From: Stieleria marina
GTDB taxonomy: Bacteria > Planctomycetota > Planctomycetia > Pirellulales > Pirellulaceae
DNA: 64,000 nt
Assembly: GCA_007741555.1 (NCBI GenBank)
Contig: CP036526.1
Span: 4,278,001 to 4,342,000 of the forward strand
Direction of reading: 5' to 3'
The number at the start of each line of letters is the position of its first letter. Position 1 is the first letter of the stretch. The translations under genes and the position numbers were made by a program. Shown here piece by piece: positions 55,895-63,077 of this stretch. The notes beneath the pieces were generated by a model. That model was not told the DNA's origin. It made no database searches and saw only the letters and a program-made list of their open reading frames with translations.

Positions 55895-57061
55895 CTAGCC
55901 AGAGGCAGTAAGCTCGCCTTGATATTCAGGGTTGAGCAATTGGTTGTAAATGTGCCCTCCCACAGCCTTGGCAAGCAACGGGGGCACAGCATTGCCAATT
56001 TGTCTTGGCAATCCAGTGCCTCGGAACTTGTATCGATCCTGAAAGGACATCAGTCGTGCCGCTTCCCGGTGAGACAAACTTCGATCCTCAAGCGGATGTG
56101 CGAAAGGTCCAGAGGCAACGTTTCGATAGTAGCAGGTGATTGTATAAGCCGGGCGCTGTCGGTGTAAACGATGGTAAAGCGTCGTGCAGTCTTGACGAAG
56201 CTGACCATTGCTAATTCGACGCATCTTGCGAAATCTCGCTGGCAAATGCTCCGTCGGAACGGACCTAAGACCTTCACCTTCGCCAACGTGACGAAGGACG
56301 CCTGCCGACATTTCAGATACACCGTTGGCCTGATGCAACGTTAGCTTTGGGTTGTACCGTCTTGCGTAACGTTGAAAGTCGGACTTTGGTCGCGATTTGT
56401 AGATCCACTCATCACAGTTCAGCTCTCCCTTAAGCAGCGGTAGATCGCCGATAGCGTCGTCAACTGTGACGTACGGATTGGCAAGCCATTCGTCATCGCC
56501 GTGAGTGGGCTGCGGGAATGTAATCGGGCATCCAATCCGATTTGCTAGAAAGAAAATCCGATGTCGTAACTGCGGAACACCGTAATCGGCCGCACATAGT
56601 ACCTTGGCGTCTACTTCGTATCCGATGGACTCTAAAGATTCCGTAATGAGATTGCGAAAATGCCCTTTGCGAAACGTTAGAAGCCCTCGAACGTTTTCGA
56701 TCAAGATCCACTTTGGACGTAGCTCTTCGCCCAGTCGAATCATGTGTCGGAAAAGAAAGTTACGCGGGTCGTCTTCAATTCGTTTTCCGTGCGTGCTGTA
56801 GCCTTGGCAACTTGGGCCACCTGCGAGTAAGTCAAGCTCTTTGCCCCCCAGTAACTCACGAACGCTGTCGCCTGTGATGTTAGCGATGTCTTCACACGCT
56901 GTTGCCGTGTCTGGGTGGTTCGCTTCATAGGTCGCGATTGCATTGGCGTCATTGTCAACCGCCAAGACTGGGTTAAAACCCGCTTGACGTAAACCGTCTG
57001 AAAGCCCACCCGCACCGCAAAATAGATCGACACACGTGGGCTCGAATGAACTTGATGACAT
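55895..57061 (-). CDS. C5-cytosine DNA methyltransferase of the R-M operon
   Basis: 388 residues. All key m5C motifs are seen: I VDLFCGAGGLSDGLRQAGF (about 11-29), IV GGPSCQGYST (catalytic Cys85; the residue before Cys is Ser, not the common Pro), VI IENVRGLLTF (122-131), VIII PQLRHRIFF (about 163-171), and X QIGNAVPPLLAKAVGGH. The enzyme transfers methyl from SAM to C5 of cytosine. The target-recognition region is about 225-300. It is the first enzyme gene after the ribbon-helix-helix regulator; modification of the host must come first for such a system. Recognition sequence unknown. Confidence 0.94.
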   Translation of the reverse strand: MSSSSFEPTCVDLFCGAGGLSDGLRQAGFNPVLAVDNDANAIATYEANHPDTATACEDIANITGDSVRELLGGKELDLLAGGPSCQGYSTHGKRIEDDPRNFLFRHMIRLGEELRPKWILIENVRGLLTFRKGHFRNLITESLESIGYEVDAKVLCAADYGVPQLRHRIFFLANRIGCPITFPQPTHGDDEWLANPYVTVDDAIGDLPLLKGELNCDEWIYKSRPKSDFQRYARRYNPKLTLHQANGVSEMSAGVLRHVGEGEGLRSVPTEHLPARFRKMRRISNGQLRQDCTTLYHRLHRQRPAYTITCYYRNVASGPFAHPLEDRSLSHREAARLMSFQDRYKFRGTGLPRQIGNAVPPLLAKAVGGHIYNQLLNPEYQGELTASG

Positions 57062-57159
57062 ACGTATTCCTCAGACTACTTTTCGTTGTGGTATTGATGA
57101 AAGTCGTCTTTGCGTCCGCTCAACGCAGCTGTCTACGATGTGGACAATTTCCGGACTTC

Positions 57160-57342
57160 TCATGACTCGTCTCGCGATAAAAGCGGGCGTTTGTTTTTGA
57201 GATATTGCTTAACGGCTTCACGAATCATCCATGACATGGAAACCCGATGTTTTCGGGCCATTGCTTCTAATTCCCGATAGTCGTCCGGATCGATTCCCAC
57301 CGACGTGCGAACCTTCCGCTTGTCTCGACTTGTAGCATTCAT
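57160..57342 (-). CDS. Ribbon-helix-helix regulator of the R-M operon
   Basis: 60 residues from ATG 57342, with GGAGG 7 bases upstream. An upstream in-frame start at 57366 lacks that support. The RHH/CopG pattern is clear: KVRTSVGIDPDDYRELEAMA then HRVSMSWMIREAVKQYLKN. RHH dimers bind inverted repeats as repressors. A perfect 11-bp inverted repeat lies just upstream (57355-57389), overlapping the likely promoter, so autoregulation is probable. It heads the operon with methyltransferase (98 bases on), McrB-like and McrC-like genes. Confidence 0.85.
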   Translation of the reverse strand: MNATSRDKRKVRTSVGIDPDDYRELEAMARKHRVSMSWMIREAVKQYLKNKRPLLSRDES

Positions 57343-57354
57343 GTCTGGTCCTCC

Positions 57355-57389
57355 AAGTTGCACCACGTTACACCACTTTGGTGCAACTT
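57355..57389. promoter_or_regulatory. Inverted-repeat operator upstream of the R-M operon
   Basis: AAGTTGCACCA (57355-57365) and TGGTGCAACTT (57379-57389) are perfect inverted repeats of 11 bases with a 13-base spacer, ending 13 bases upstream of the RHH start codon. Likely bound by the RHH protein itself. Confidence 0.75.
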
Positions 57390-57530
57390 CGCAAGATGGC
57401 GAGCCATGTACGTGCTATCATTCGCTGCGTGAATGACACGTGTGGTCAATAATTTGTTTTTACCGCTGATTCCGTCTCGCCTTGGCGTTTGCCTTTCGTG
57501 CGGCAACCGCTTTACCGATCGAATCCGCCC

Positions 57531-57764
57531 ATGGCTGACCATAAATCGGCGAAATCTCCGCCCAGTCAAACCGCCGATACATTGCTTCATTGGGACAAAC
57601 CCCGTGCAACGTCAATCAGGTCAGCCCGTGCGTCGGTGTCCAGCGACCGCCACAACTTCACCAACTCTGACAATGACACCACCGATGACACCACATTTTC
57701 GGAAATGTTGCTCAAGCACGGTGTTTCAGGCGATTGTCGCTGTCCTTGCGGGGTAGCTAGATAA
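57531..57764 (+). CDS. Possible small protein crossing attR
   Basis: 77 codons from ATG 57531 (MADHKSAKSPPSQTADTLLH), ending 5 bases past the right attachment repeat; the last residues CRCPCGVAR are encoded by the repeat. Codon use looks moderately coding, but there is no good ribosome-binding site. The C-terminus would change upon excision, as for int at the other end. Tentative. Confidence 0.3.
   Translation: MADHKSAKSPPSQTADTLLHWDKPRATSIRSARASVSSDRHNFTNSDNDTTDDTTFSEMLLKHGVSGDCRCPCGVAR
57742..57759 (+). repeat. attR: 18-bp direct repeat at the right end of the island
   Basis: GTCCTTGCGGGGTAGCTA, identical to 45898-45915. Just after it a hairpin terminator begins. Confidence 0.9.
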
Positions 57765-57765
57765 A

Positions 57766-57799
57766 GCCCGCGTCTGCGTAAGTCAGCCGCGGGTTTTTT
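57766..57799 (+). terminator. Terminator displaced from tRNA-Gln
   Basis: CCCGCG (57767-57772) and CGCGGG (57788-57793) followed by TTTTTT. It lies 8 bases after the attR repeat, where it would sit directly behind the tRNA if the island were absent. Confidence 0.7.
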
Positions 57800-58023
57800 C
57801 GTTGGTGCGACTGTTCTCCCATCGGGCCCTGGCGGAACTATGTTGCCATATCAGGCCTCGACGTGACCGAATAACAATCCGTGCACATCGGTCTCTGTCC
57901 AACATCACAGCGCGTCAACGAAACGGCCGTCAACTATGGCGCACTTGGTCGGCGGCTAGCGTCACCAGTCGTTCGGTACTATGCGACTTGTTGGCTCGGC
58001 TGTAGAAGGTGACATCGGAGCGG

Positions 58024-59463
58024 TTACTTCATCTGGTCTTCCCTCAATCCCATCGCCGCAGACATTGTTCGCTTGATGGAACTCTTCTTCGGAACGAGGC
58101 TTTGCGTATAGCTAGTCGCTACGACACTAAACCGCATGAAGCAGAGCGAGTACCAGAAAACCTTCATGAAGTCGTCGGCGATGCTTGGCTTATCTCCCTC
58201 GAGCGCTGGCGATCCAGATCGCTTCCATAGATCGCGGTGAGCAAACAAGCCCAGTAGGTGTCCCGTACGCGTTTCCTCAATCGTCACGAGTTGTTGCTGG
58301 TTGTTCAATAGAGCAGGATTCCAAATCGCGATGCCAAAAACGTCACCCAGCTTTGCCTTGTGAAGGCGTTCAAAGAATGCTTTTGTTGACGGAGCTGCCT
58401 CCGGAGTGCATCGCAAATTATGTTTTTGAACAAAATCCGACTGTAAAAAATCAAGGTAGCTCACGAAACCGGTCGCTCGATTTAGATAAACAACTGGCAG
58501 TGGCGATTTCGATGGGAAATCGAATGAGTCCGGGTTTTCTCTCTGTTGTTTCCTTTGCGTATCGCTGAGCCCTGCGACCGCGATAGCTTGCTGGATATCG
58601 TGAACCGGCATAGCAAATACATAGTTCAACGCATTTGACGAGGCGTTGAGCAGCATCGTTAGGCACGCGATGAGTGCAAGGTCTGGTGGATTGGACGAGT
58701 TCAGAAGCTGAACGGTCGGAACGGTCGCGTCGGTATGTAGTATTTCCAAAAGGTTTAAACCAAAACGCTCGGTCATCCACCCAAACAATGCAGTGCTAAG
58801 TGCGCTAACACTCGGAACGGCAACCGTAAGACGCAATCCGCGAATTCGCGCGGCCGCTGAGACAGCTTCGTGTGAAGCGATCGCTAATTGTTCAGGCGTT
58901 CCAAACGCATCTGCTCCGTACCACGGGCGGAAATAGTCCGTCGGTTGTTCGCGGAAACACGCTTGAAGTGCCTTCTTTGTGTCAACATCTCCAAGACCGA
59001 GTTCACGGTGTTCACTACTCGATAGCGACGCGACGTGTGCAGAGATTTCTGCCATCCGGGAATGGGCCTGCTGGCACATTTCAAAGGACGTGCGTGAAGA
59101 GAAAAAAGGACTGGAAGGGTCAACATGTGGGCCACTGGAATCGCAAACTGGTGAACTTTGCATGTCACGCGTTAGCTGTTCACCGGCCAGAACGACAAGC
59201 GAATCGACCACAGGCACATTGAGCTTCTTCGCCAACAACAACAACTCGTCTGAACACTCATTGCGCTTCGTCGCTGAGATTGGCACCGGTTCGCCAGCCG
59301 TACTTCGAGCGATCCACTTTTGAAGCGTACGAGCGTGGATGGAAAGACGTTGTGTAACGTACTTTTGCTTCAGCGTTTTCTCGGCGATCGCCTCCCCAAT
59401 GGCAACAAGGAGTTGCCTTAGCTCTCCATCGCTTATCTCGGTCAAACCTTTTTTCTCGCTCAT
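58024..59463 (-). CDS. Unrecognised HTH-domain protein, possible sensor-regulator
   Basis: 479 residues from ATG 59463. The first 55 residues include a helix-turn-helix (EKTLKQKYVTQRLSIHARTLQKWIA). Residues about 150-440 are an alternating alpha/beta domain with hydrophobic strands (RLTVAVPSVSALSTALFGWM, DLALIACLTMLLNASSNA, VVYLNRATGFVSYL), which recalls two-lobed ligand-binding proteins; that is a guess. No catalytic motif. The divergent promoter region has two 11-base direct repeats 21 bases apart, so it may control its own gene and the next. I do not know the family. It lies outside the island. Confidence 0.75.
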   Translation of the reverse strand: MSEKKGLTEISDGELRQLLVAIGEAIAEKTLKQKYVTQRLSIHARTLQKWIARSTAGEPVPISATKRNECSDELLLLAKKLNVPVVDSLVVLAGEQLTRDMQSSPVCDSSGPHVDPSSPFFSSRTSFEMCQQAHSRMAEISAHVASLSSSEHRELGLGDVDTKKALQACFREQPTDYFRPWYGADAFGTPEQLAIASHEAVSAAARIRGLRLTVAVPSVSALSTALFGWMTERFGLNLLEILHTDATVPTVQLLNSSNPPDLALIACLTMLLNASSNALNYVFAMPVHDIQQAIAVAGLSDTQRKQQRENPDSFDFPSKSPLPVVYLNRATGFVSYLDFLQSDFVQKHNLRCTPEAAPSTKAFFERLHKAKLGDVFGIAIWNPALLNNQQQLVTIEETRTGHLLGLFAHRDLWKRSGSPALEGDKPSIADDFMKVFWYSLCFMRFSVVATSYTQSLVPKKSSIKRTMSAAMGLREDQMK

Positions 59464-59572
59464 ACTGGTCTCTCTGGATGTGAATCACACGGAGTAGATA
59501 ACGAAATAAGCACAAAACACAATAGAAATAGCCTGACAATCGCTCGGGAATGCTCTCTAGTGAAATAAATCG

Positions 59573-59604
59573 GCACATTCGTGCGTCTTTTGTGCACATT
59601 CGTG
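59573..59604. promoter_or_regulatory. Two direct repeats 21 bp apart, possible regulator site
   Basis: GCACATTCGTG at 59573-59583 and again at 59594-59604. The 21-base period puts both on the same face of DNA. Located between the divergent HTH gene (58024-59463) and the small secreted protein gene (59662 on). Confidence 0.55.
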
Positions 59605-59661
59605 ACTATTTCGTGATACAGTGGTGCCGCTTTGGATTTCTTACCCCTTGGAGACGATTTG

Positions 59662-60081
59662 ATGTGTAAAACGATTGCTTCACTGAAATTCTGGATTTGC
59701 ACGTTGGCTTGTGCCGGCGCGATTTTCACGACGTCAACGCTTGAGGCTTATGTTTCGAGCGATCCGAATGGAAGTGGTACGGATTATTTCAGCGCGAACG
59801 TGCTGCTGAACGGAAACGTTCCCTACGACTGGTACCTGTCGCCCAATTGGGGGGGGCAGGGAAACCTAGTGCTTTGGGCTTCGGGCTTGCCAATCACGGG
59901 CACCTACTACGATGTCGGCATTTACCGAGTGGTCGAACTCGACCAGTTCGGGGCGTGGTTCGTCTACTACGTGGAAATTGACCCCAACACACAGGCACCT
60001 TCGGCGGTGCTGCTTCACTTCAGCGATTCATTTGGGAATTTCGTGGTTCCTGGGCAGAATGTTTTGACCGAAGCGCTCTGA
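59662..60081 (+). CDS. Small secreted hypothetical protein
   Basis: 139 residues from ATG 59662 (MCKTIASLKFWICTLACAG), with GGAG 9 bases upstream. A signal peptide is followed by a beta-rich domain (SGTDYFSANVLLNGNVPYDW, LVLWASGLPITGTYYDVGIY, FVYYVEIDPNTQAP) of unknown family. It is probably extracellular. A strong terminator lies right after it, so it is a single-gene unit. Confidence 0.75.
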   Translation: MCKTIASLKFWICTLACAGAIFTTSTLEAYVSSDPNGSGTDYFSANVLLNGNVPYDWYLSPNWGGQGNLVLWASGLPITGTYYDVGIYRVVELDQFGAWFVYYVEIDPNTQAPSAVLLHFSDSFGNFVVPGQNVLTEAL

Positions 60082-60100
60082 GCGACCGGGGATTTAGTCG

Positions 60101-60134
60101 ACCGGCAGCGACGAAAGTCGGTGCCGGTTTTTTT
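60101..60134 (+). terminator. Rho-independent terminator
   Basis: Stem accggca-g-cgac / gtcg-g-tgccggt with GAAA loop and a single G-G mismatch, followed by seven T's. Ends transcription of the small secreted protein gene. Confidence 0.9.
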
Positions 60135-60360
60135 GCATTTCGCCAGGGTCTGGCGAAACTTCGATCACAGCTCAGTGACAAAGCCAACGTCGCACTACCG
60201 ACAAGTGGTTGAAAGCGAACGGGCTGCCGCCTGCGACTTTCTACATTGACAAGGCAACAGTCGATAACACTGACGATGCTGCGCTGGCACGACTTCAGCG
60301 AGACGTTTTCGATGGCAAGTGAAAGAAACGGTGTCAGGTACCGTTTCTCTATGCGATCAA

Positions 60361-60444
60361 CGGTACCTGCACCTTTCTCTCGCGATTGATGCTGTCGGTT
60401 GAAAACCGAAAACCTAGTTTGACCCCGGCGAATGCCGCCCCCAC
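60361..60444. repeat. 83-bp dispersed repeat, copy 1
   Basis: Shares cggtacctgcacc, cgcgattgatgct and the run gaaaaccgaaaacctag followed by tttgaccccggcg with 62850-62932; only a few base changes and one gap. Contains a small hairpin tcggtt-gaa-aaccga. Confidence 0.9.
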
Positions 60445-60734
60445 TTTCAAAAGACATGCAAGCCGTCCTTCCGTGCATGTGATGGTTCTGTCTTCGGTCT
60501 TCACAGCCTCTGGTGAGACTGTTGGTGGAGTTAGCTGTTGAGCCCAAACGCGTCTCCGCGTACGTCGTACATGGCGCTATCCAGAATCTTCTGAATCGCA
60601 ATGTTGAGTTCGTCGGGAGTCCGTCGTTCAGGCGGTAGGCCCATCCAAATGAGATACAACAGAATACGGAGCTGCTGCTCACTTGCCCTCATGGTTGTCG
60701 CAGGATCTGCGGTCGACTGGTCACTTGCGTCTGT

Positions 60735-60985
60735 AGACGCTTAAAAGGGGTCAGACGCTCAAAAGGGGTCAGACGCTTAAAAGGGGTCAGACGCTTAAAA
60801 GGGGTCAGGCCTCTTTGTTTGCTCCTGATGGCAAGTTGCGCAGACGCTTAAAAGGGGTCAGGCCTCTTTGTTTGCTCCTGCAGACGCTTAAAAGGGGTCA
60901 GGCCTCTTTGTTTGCTCCTGATGGCAAGTTGCGCAGACGCTTAAAAGGGGTCAGGCCTCTTTGTTTGCTCCTGATGGCAAGTTGC
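60735..60985 (-). repeat. REP-type repeat array on the 3' side of the RAYT gene
   Basis: Seven copies of agacgcttaaaaggggtc (one with a T-to-C change): four in tandem at 60735-60806, then three more, at 60842, 60882 and 60935. Between and after them are two full and one shortened copy of the segment aggcctctttgtttgctcct... that encodes the RAYT C-terminus. So the gene's own end has been duplicated into the array. Confidence 0.92.
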
Positions 60986-61652
60986 GGACTCGCGGTCGGC
61001 CGCGTGGTCGCATGGTGGATTCTAAATTCAGCCGACGTGCAATCGACTCGACCCAACCTTCGTCACCAAGTGGTTGACCTCGTTGCGCACAAAGCTGCAC
61101 GGCTTCGAGCTCAGGCTTTGACAATGCTTCGTTGACGCGGCGGACCCAGTTCGGCAATCTTGCTAGCGGCCATGTCGAAAGCAGCTTTGGGGCAGGCTCC
61201 GGCTTTTGCAACCAGCGCCACAGCGACCCCCATCGCCAGTCTTCCGCTCGCTTGACAAGTCCAGCACGGAGTGCATTCCGCTCAACGTATCGACAAACGA
61301 CGAAAAAGTGTTCGTCATCTTGAATCGGGAAGCTCTTGTATCTTTGCTGATAAACGTGCCCCATTCCGCTGGTATGATAGTGAGCGTGATAACGCATCGT
61401 GTGCGTCCCTCCAACCCAGCCCATGAATCGACTCATTTCTCCATCGACAAGAGGTCGCAGGACAAGGTGATAGTGGTTATCCATCAACTGATAGCTGTAG
61501 AGCTCCACTTGGTGGATAGCAAGTCCTTCATGAAGAATCCGCTCGAACGCTTCGAAGTCCGCTTCCTTTTTGAAGATCTTCGCGCGCAGGTTCCCACGGT
61601 TGAGTGCGTGATACAGTCCGCCTGCTTCGTCAGCTCTTGGTGGTCGTGGCAT
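60951..61652 (-). CDS. REP-associated tyrosine transposase (RAYT)
   Basis: 233 residues from ATG 61652. It is a Y1/IS200-type HUH enzyme: N-terminal YHALNRGN, the HUH motif NHYHLVLRP, and the tyrosine helix FVVCRYVERNALRAGLV followed by WRWGSLWRW. RAYTs move short REP palindromes and are normally single-copy and domesticated. The C-terminus ANKEA is encoded inside the repeat array, partial copies of which follow. Arrays flank the gene on both sides. A functional enzyme is likely, as all key residues are present. Confidence 0.93.
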   Translation of the reverse strand: MPRPPRADEAGGLYHALNRGNLRAKIFKKEADFEAFERILHEGLAIHQVELYSYQLMDNHYHLVLRPLVDGEMSRFMGWVGGTHTMRYHAHYHTSGMGHVYQQRYKSFPIQDDEHFFVVCRYVERNALRAGLVKRAEDWRWGSLWRWLQKPEPAPKLLSTWPLARLPNWVRRVNEALSKPELEAVQLCAQRGQPLGDEGWVESIARRLNLESTMRPRGRPRVRNLPSGANKEA

Positions 61653-62019
61653 CCTGAGAGGATAGCACAGTCAACTACCGCAACAAAGAGGCCTGACCCC
61701 TTTGTTGTGTTCAACTACCGCAACAAAGAGGCCTGACCCCTTTGTTGTGTTGACCCCTTTGTTGTGTTGACCCCTTTGTTGTGTTGACCCCTTTGTTGTG
61801 TCCTGACCCGTTTGTTGTGTCCGGTCGTCGCGTCTTGCAACGAAAGCTTGCCGATTCAACGGTCCCTGATTCGTTTTCGTACAAAAGCGATCGTAGCCAA
61901 TCGAAACCCGTTGGTTGCGGTCTTTGTGTTGTCTATCCTTGATAGTCCGCGCACGCTTGGACCATCCCATCAACGCCACATTTCTGCTTCGGCCCCTTTT
62001 TTAAATTGAGCAACGCACT
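61653..62019. other. Intergenic region with the right RAYT repeat array
   Basis: About 370 bases. From 61671 to 61820 it is repeats; the remainder (61821-62019) is the leader of the next gene, with no gene seen. Confidence 0.6.
61671..61820. repeat. REP-type repeat array on the 5' side of the RAYT gene
   Basis: Two copies of a 40-base unit (61671-61710 and 61711-61750) that begins tcaactaccgcaacaaagag and ends with cctttgttgtgt; each contains the inverted repeat CAACAAAG / CTTTGTTG. Then three copies of tgacccctttgttgtgt (61751-61801) and a variant (61802-61820). Confidence 0.92.
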
Positions 62020-62586
62020 GTGAAACGCATCATCGGTTCCCTGCTGGTTCTTTGCCTATTGAGTGGATCGCTAGTTGCTGGTGACTGGGATCCGAATGAC
62101 GATACGTTTGATCCAAGTATCAAATCGGTTGTAGTTGAAAACACGACCTGGCTGGGCGACCCATCTCCCTTCGTTCATCTGGGGATACCGCGAACTGGCT
62201 ATACCCACGTCAACCAGACCAACTGGGATGGGTTCGATCCGTCCGTCCAAATCTCTTTGATGGTTCCGCTGAAACCGGGAGAGACCAAGCCACGCGCAGG
62301 CGGAATGCTAATGATGAATCAAGCCCAGACGACGGAACTGATTCAGGTCATTGAGGGCGCGCTGAAGTCCGAGCCAAAAGAAGAGCGAATTCAGATCAAA
62401 ACAGGAATGAAGGATGCTGACTGGGCGTTGACGTTTGCGACAGACAAAGAGAGCCGATTTCTTCAGCTGGAAAATAAGACCAAAGACAAAGTCGACGCCT
62501 ATCGTTTCTCGATCAATGCATCAAAAAAGCTGCTCGGAGCCATTCGCCATTCGTTGAAACAGCTGGAGTCGACGATCAAGAAGTAA
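62020..62586 (+). CDS. Secreted hypothetical protein
   Basis: 188 residues from GTG 62020 (a signal peptide follows: KRIIGSLLVLCLLSGSLVAG). The mature part has SIKSVVVENTTWLGDPSPF, then a beta-rich region (FDPSVQISLMVPLKPGETK) and a helical C-terminus (ASKKLLGAIRHSLKQLE). No family recognised. It is flanked by repeats on both sides, and its start codon lies 199 bases from the right RAYT array. Confidence 0.75.
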   Translation: MKRIIGSLLVLCLLSGSLVAGDWDPNDDTFDPSIKSVVVENTTWLGDPSPFVHLGIPRTGYTHVNQTNWDGFDPSVQISLMVPLKPGETKPRAGGMLMMNQAQTTELIQVIEGALKSEPKEERIQIKTGMKDADWALTFATDKESRFLQLENKTKDKVDAYRFSINASKKLLGAIRHSLKQLESTIKK

Positions 62587-63077
62587 ACGTGCGTTATGCA
62601 CGAATCGTTTCCAAAGACACCGCAGATCAGCATCAACCTGCGCCAACGCCGTTCGATCACACCAGCGTCCGTCACTAGCAATTGCGTCCCTTCAGCGATG
62701 CGTCGCACTTTCATCAGTCCGCCTTCCACGAAGTCGCGAGCCAATCGGAAAACAAACGCGGGTCAGGTGCGCTTCGGCCTCCCCATGGCACTCCCCAAGC
62801 TCGAGTGAGCCAAAGATTCAATAGTTAGCCACCAAAAGAATAAATGAAACGGTACCTGCACCTTTTTTCTCGCGATTGATGCTTTCGGTTGAAAACCGAA
62901 AACCTAGTTTGACCCCGGCGAATGCCCCCCACGCCTTGCGATCGTTCCAGCAGCAATTCCGCGTCAGCGGTAACAATCATGCGAGCATCTCCGCAAGATC
63001 GAAGGCAGGCCGTAAGGTCAAAAGGCCGGCCGATTCGCCTTTCCAAAATGTGATTGTGCTTTGAGCACGAAGGCGGC
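62587..63077. other. Intergenic region with a dispersed repeat
   Basis: About 490 bases containing copy 2 of the 83-base repeat. Frames at 62596-62808 and 62825-63046 have no supporting features. Confidence 0.5.
62850..62932. repeat. 83-bp dispersed repeat, copy 2
   Basis: Near-identical to 60361-60444. It begins cggtacctgcacc and ends ccccac. Confidence 0.9.

Larger units (their letters stand above)
45898..57759. mobile_element. 11.9-kb genomic island integrated at tRNA-Gln
   Basis: Bounded by an 18-bp perfect direct repeat, with a tyrosine integrase at the left end whose tail overlaps the tRNA 3' end. The right repeat is followed within 8 bases by a hairpin terminator (57767-57793), consistent with the terminator that once followed the tRNA. 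Content: integrase module, short phage-like genes, a serine recombinase and an R-M operon. No capsid, conjugation or obvious replication gene is present, so it looks like a mobilisable or degraded island carrying restriction-modification. Confidence 0.85.
60082..60950. other. Repeat-rich intergenic region
   Basis: About 870 bases with a terminator (60101-60134), an inverted repeat agaaacgg/ccgtttct near 60324-60350, one copy of an 83-base dispersed repeat (60361-60444) and the left RAYT repeat array (60735-60952). The minus-strand frame at 60020-60682 spans repeats and is not convincing. Confidence 0.6.

Noticed and set aside
60020-60682. 220-codon minus-strand frame
   Set aside because: Runs over a terminator and the 83-base repeat; the shared peptide with 62825-63046 comes only from that repeat.
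60735-61820. CRISPR array
   Set aside because: Repeats are tandem or contain gene-end copies, have no unique spacers of even length, and no cas genes are near. A RAYT gene explains them.
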